A DNA stretch of 64,000 nt, from the NCBI GenBank assembly GCA_035578905.1, contig JAQJVL010000154.1, forward strand, positions 1,626,177-1,690,176, in the 5' to 3' direction. The notes beneath the pieces are model-generated. The model ran no database searches, was not told the DNA's origin, and saw only the letters and a program-made list of their open reading frames with translations. Origin of the DNA: Stictocephala bisonia (taxonomy: Eukaryota > Arthropoda > Insecta > Hemiptera > Membracidae). The position numbers and the translations under genes were made by a program. Position 1 is the stretch's first letter. Each line of letters starts with the position of its first letter. Below, piece after piece: positions 62,556 through 64,000 of the stretch.

Positions 62556-64000
62556 GGATGTGATTTTATTAAAATAAATTAAATGTAGGTAAAATAAAAA
62601 TATTTTAAAAATATGGTAAATGTTTTATTTAGAATTAAGTTTTACTTTATTAAGTCATCCTGGTCATAATTGTAAACACAATTAATTAAATATAATTGTA
62701 AACCCAATGTATATTAAACAGTTTCACGACAAGTGCTTAATTTGTATTATTTATAAAATGAGATATGGAATATCATAGATTATATGTCAGATTTTAACGA
62801 ATATTGATTACATTGAACACTTTTTAGGATAGTCATTTTCAAGTGTCTATTCAGTTAAAACATGTTGTGTGAAATAATTTATCTAAACATTTAAAGGATA
62901 CTTAGTTTGAATTTTATTACATCCTAAAAATACGTAGTCCTAATTTTAAACATTTAGTATAATGTTTAAAACATACTTGTTCCTCTCTTTTCCTTCCCTT
63001 TCAAAAAGGGTTGGTTATAATTATAAAATAAATTAAACATTATATCTTACAAATATTCTACAACAGGTGAGTAACTATATGGTTTACCAATGAAAGTAAA
63101 AATAATAAATAAAATTATACTGAATTGTAAGGAGAAATATAAATTAACATTGCAAAATATGTACTAACAAAAACTCCCAGTACATAATTTAAATTAAATA
63201 AAATGTTGCTAGTTGTTTGATTTTAGCAAACAAAATATTCCACGGGTTGCCTCAAAGTATTTTGAGATATATTTACATATAATTCTGATTAACCTTATAT
63301 TCCTACTATTTTCAATAATTGCTGTAGAATTTTCGTGAGAAAAGTTTAAAAAAATAGTCAATCATCATAGGTTAAAATACAGTCATCATTATTAAATAAC
63401 TTTTATTATTTGTACATTTAAAATACTCCTAAGTTCGAGTTTGTTTAGAATTCAATTAAACTTTAAGTAATGAAAAATAATTAATGATATTAATACATTC
63501 GTTTTTTTTTTTTTTTTGCATTTAACAATATATAAAACAAACTTGTGTCTTTGGGCTGCTCTCTAAATATGGTCTCCACTTAGAAATTAGGCAGAGTAAA
63601 ACTTAGAAGTAGATCTGCCTCTTCTTTAAAATAAAATGAAATAAAAGTCTAACTTTAAACATTAAATTAAAATGTATCCTTATATTTTGAGAAAATATGG
63701 TATCTATGGATAAAACATTGTTTAATTTAAACTTTAAATCAAGGTTAAGAGAATTAATTTCCTCTCTGCAAACTAAATTGATATATCCTATCTAAATACC
63801 ACCCATAAACCAGTAATATTAGTTTACGACTCTAAAGCAGCAGATGTTGTGTTGAATCAGGTGGTTGTGTAATTAAAGGCACTGCGCCTACTCATATACG
63901 GTGGTAAAATATGATGCTAGGGAAATATTTTAAGGAATGTTATTGAATTAGTTTTTGAAACATTTACCGTCACCAGCGATTCGTAAAACTTGCTTCTTTT
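62556..64000. other. AT-rich intergenic DNA
   Basis: No gene recognised; poly(T) at about 63503-63518. Confidence 0.45.

Overview
The window is AT-rich, repeat-dense eukaryotic DNA, almost certainly from an insect nuclear genome. The evidence is two complete chemoreceptor genes of the insect gustatory receptor (7tm_7) type, CR1/Jockey-like, R1-like and Ty3/Gypsy retroelements, tRNA-derived SINEs and many simple-sequence arrays. The order cannot be fixed from sequence alone. There are no bacterial operons, no CRISPR array and no complete tRNA or rRNA gene.

Layout. 1-8.6 kb: AT-rich DNA with one possible small exon, a decayed 5'-truncated LINE (3.5-6.1 kb, minus) and an 820-bp solo LTR (6.46-7.28 kb) carrying a heat-shock-like promoter. 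8.6-28 kb: a minisatellite-rich desert with arrays of 16, 30, 12, 28, about 37 and 61 bp, interspersed with SINE copies and transposon tails. 29.3-49 kb: the functional core. Two intronless gustatory receptor genes of 373 codons each (29.96-31.08 kb minus; 47.27-48.39 kb plus) form the arms of an inverted duplication of about 2 kb. Their promoters face each other across about 15 kb of nested mobile DNA. That block holds (CT)n tracts, an R1-like LINE 5' fragment, a young Ty3/Gypsy element with LTRs of about 1.97 kb (34.37-43.35 kb) and a 5'-truncated LINE (43.35-46.17 kb, minus). 49-60 kb: a transposon tail, a 43-bp minisatellite, a third broken receptor copy (51.7-52.3 kb minus), SINEs and AT-rich DNA. 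60-62.6 kb: a possible first coding exon, then a second copy of the (CT)n / flank / LTR-start segment, and a small unassigned ORF.

How the parts relate. The receptors are the only host genes I can name, and they should act singly as membrane chemoreceptors. The two copies differ mainly by amino-acid-changing substitutions over their first 160 codons (32 replacement against 7 silent-only codons by hand count), while the last 74 codons and the 3' flank are much more conserved. This suggests rapid functional divergence. The Gypsy element has a textbook -1 frameshift signal (AAAAAAC) joining gag to pol, but it has lost integrase. Long (CT)n tracts lie at several duplication breakpoints, so either microsatellite-mediated rearrangement or assembly error should be considered for 31-34 kb and 60-62 kb.
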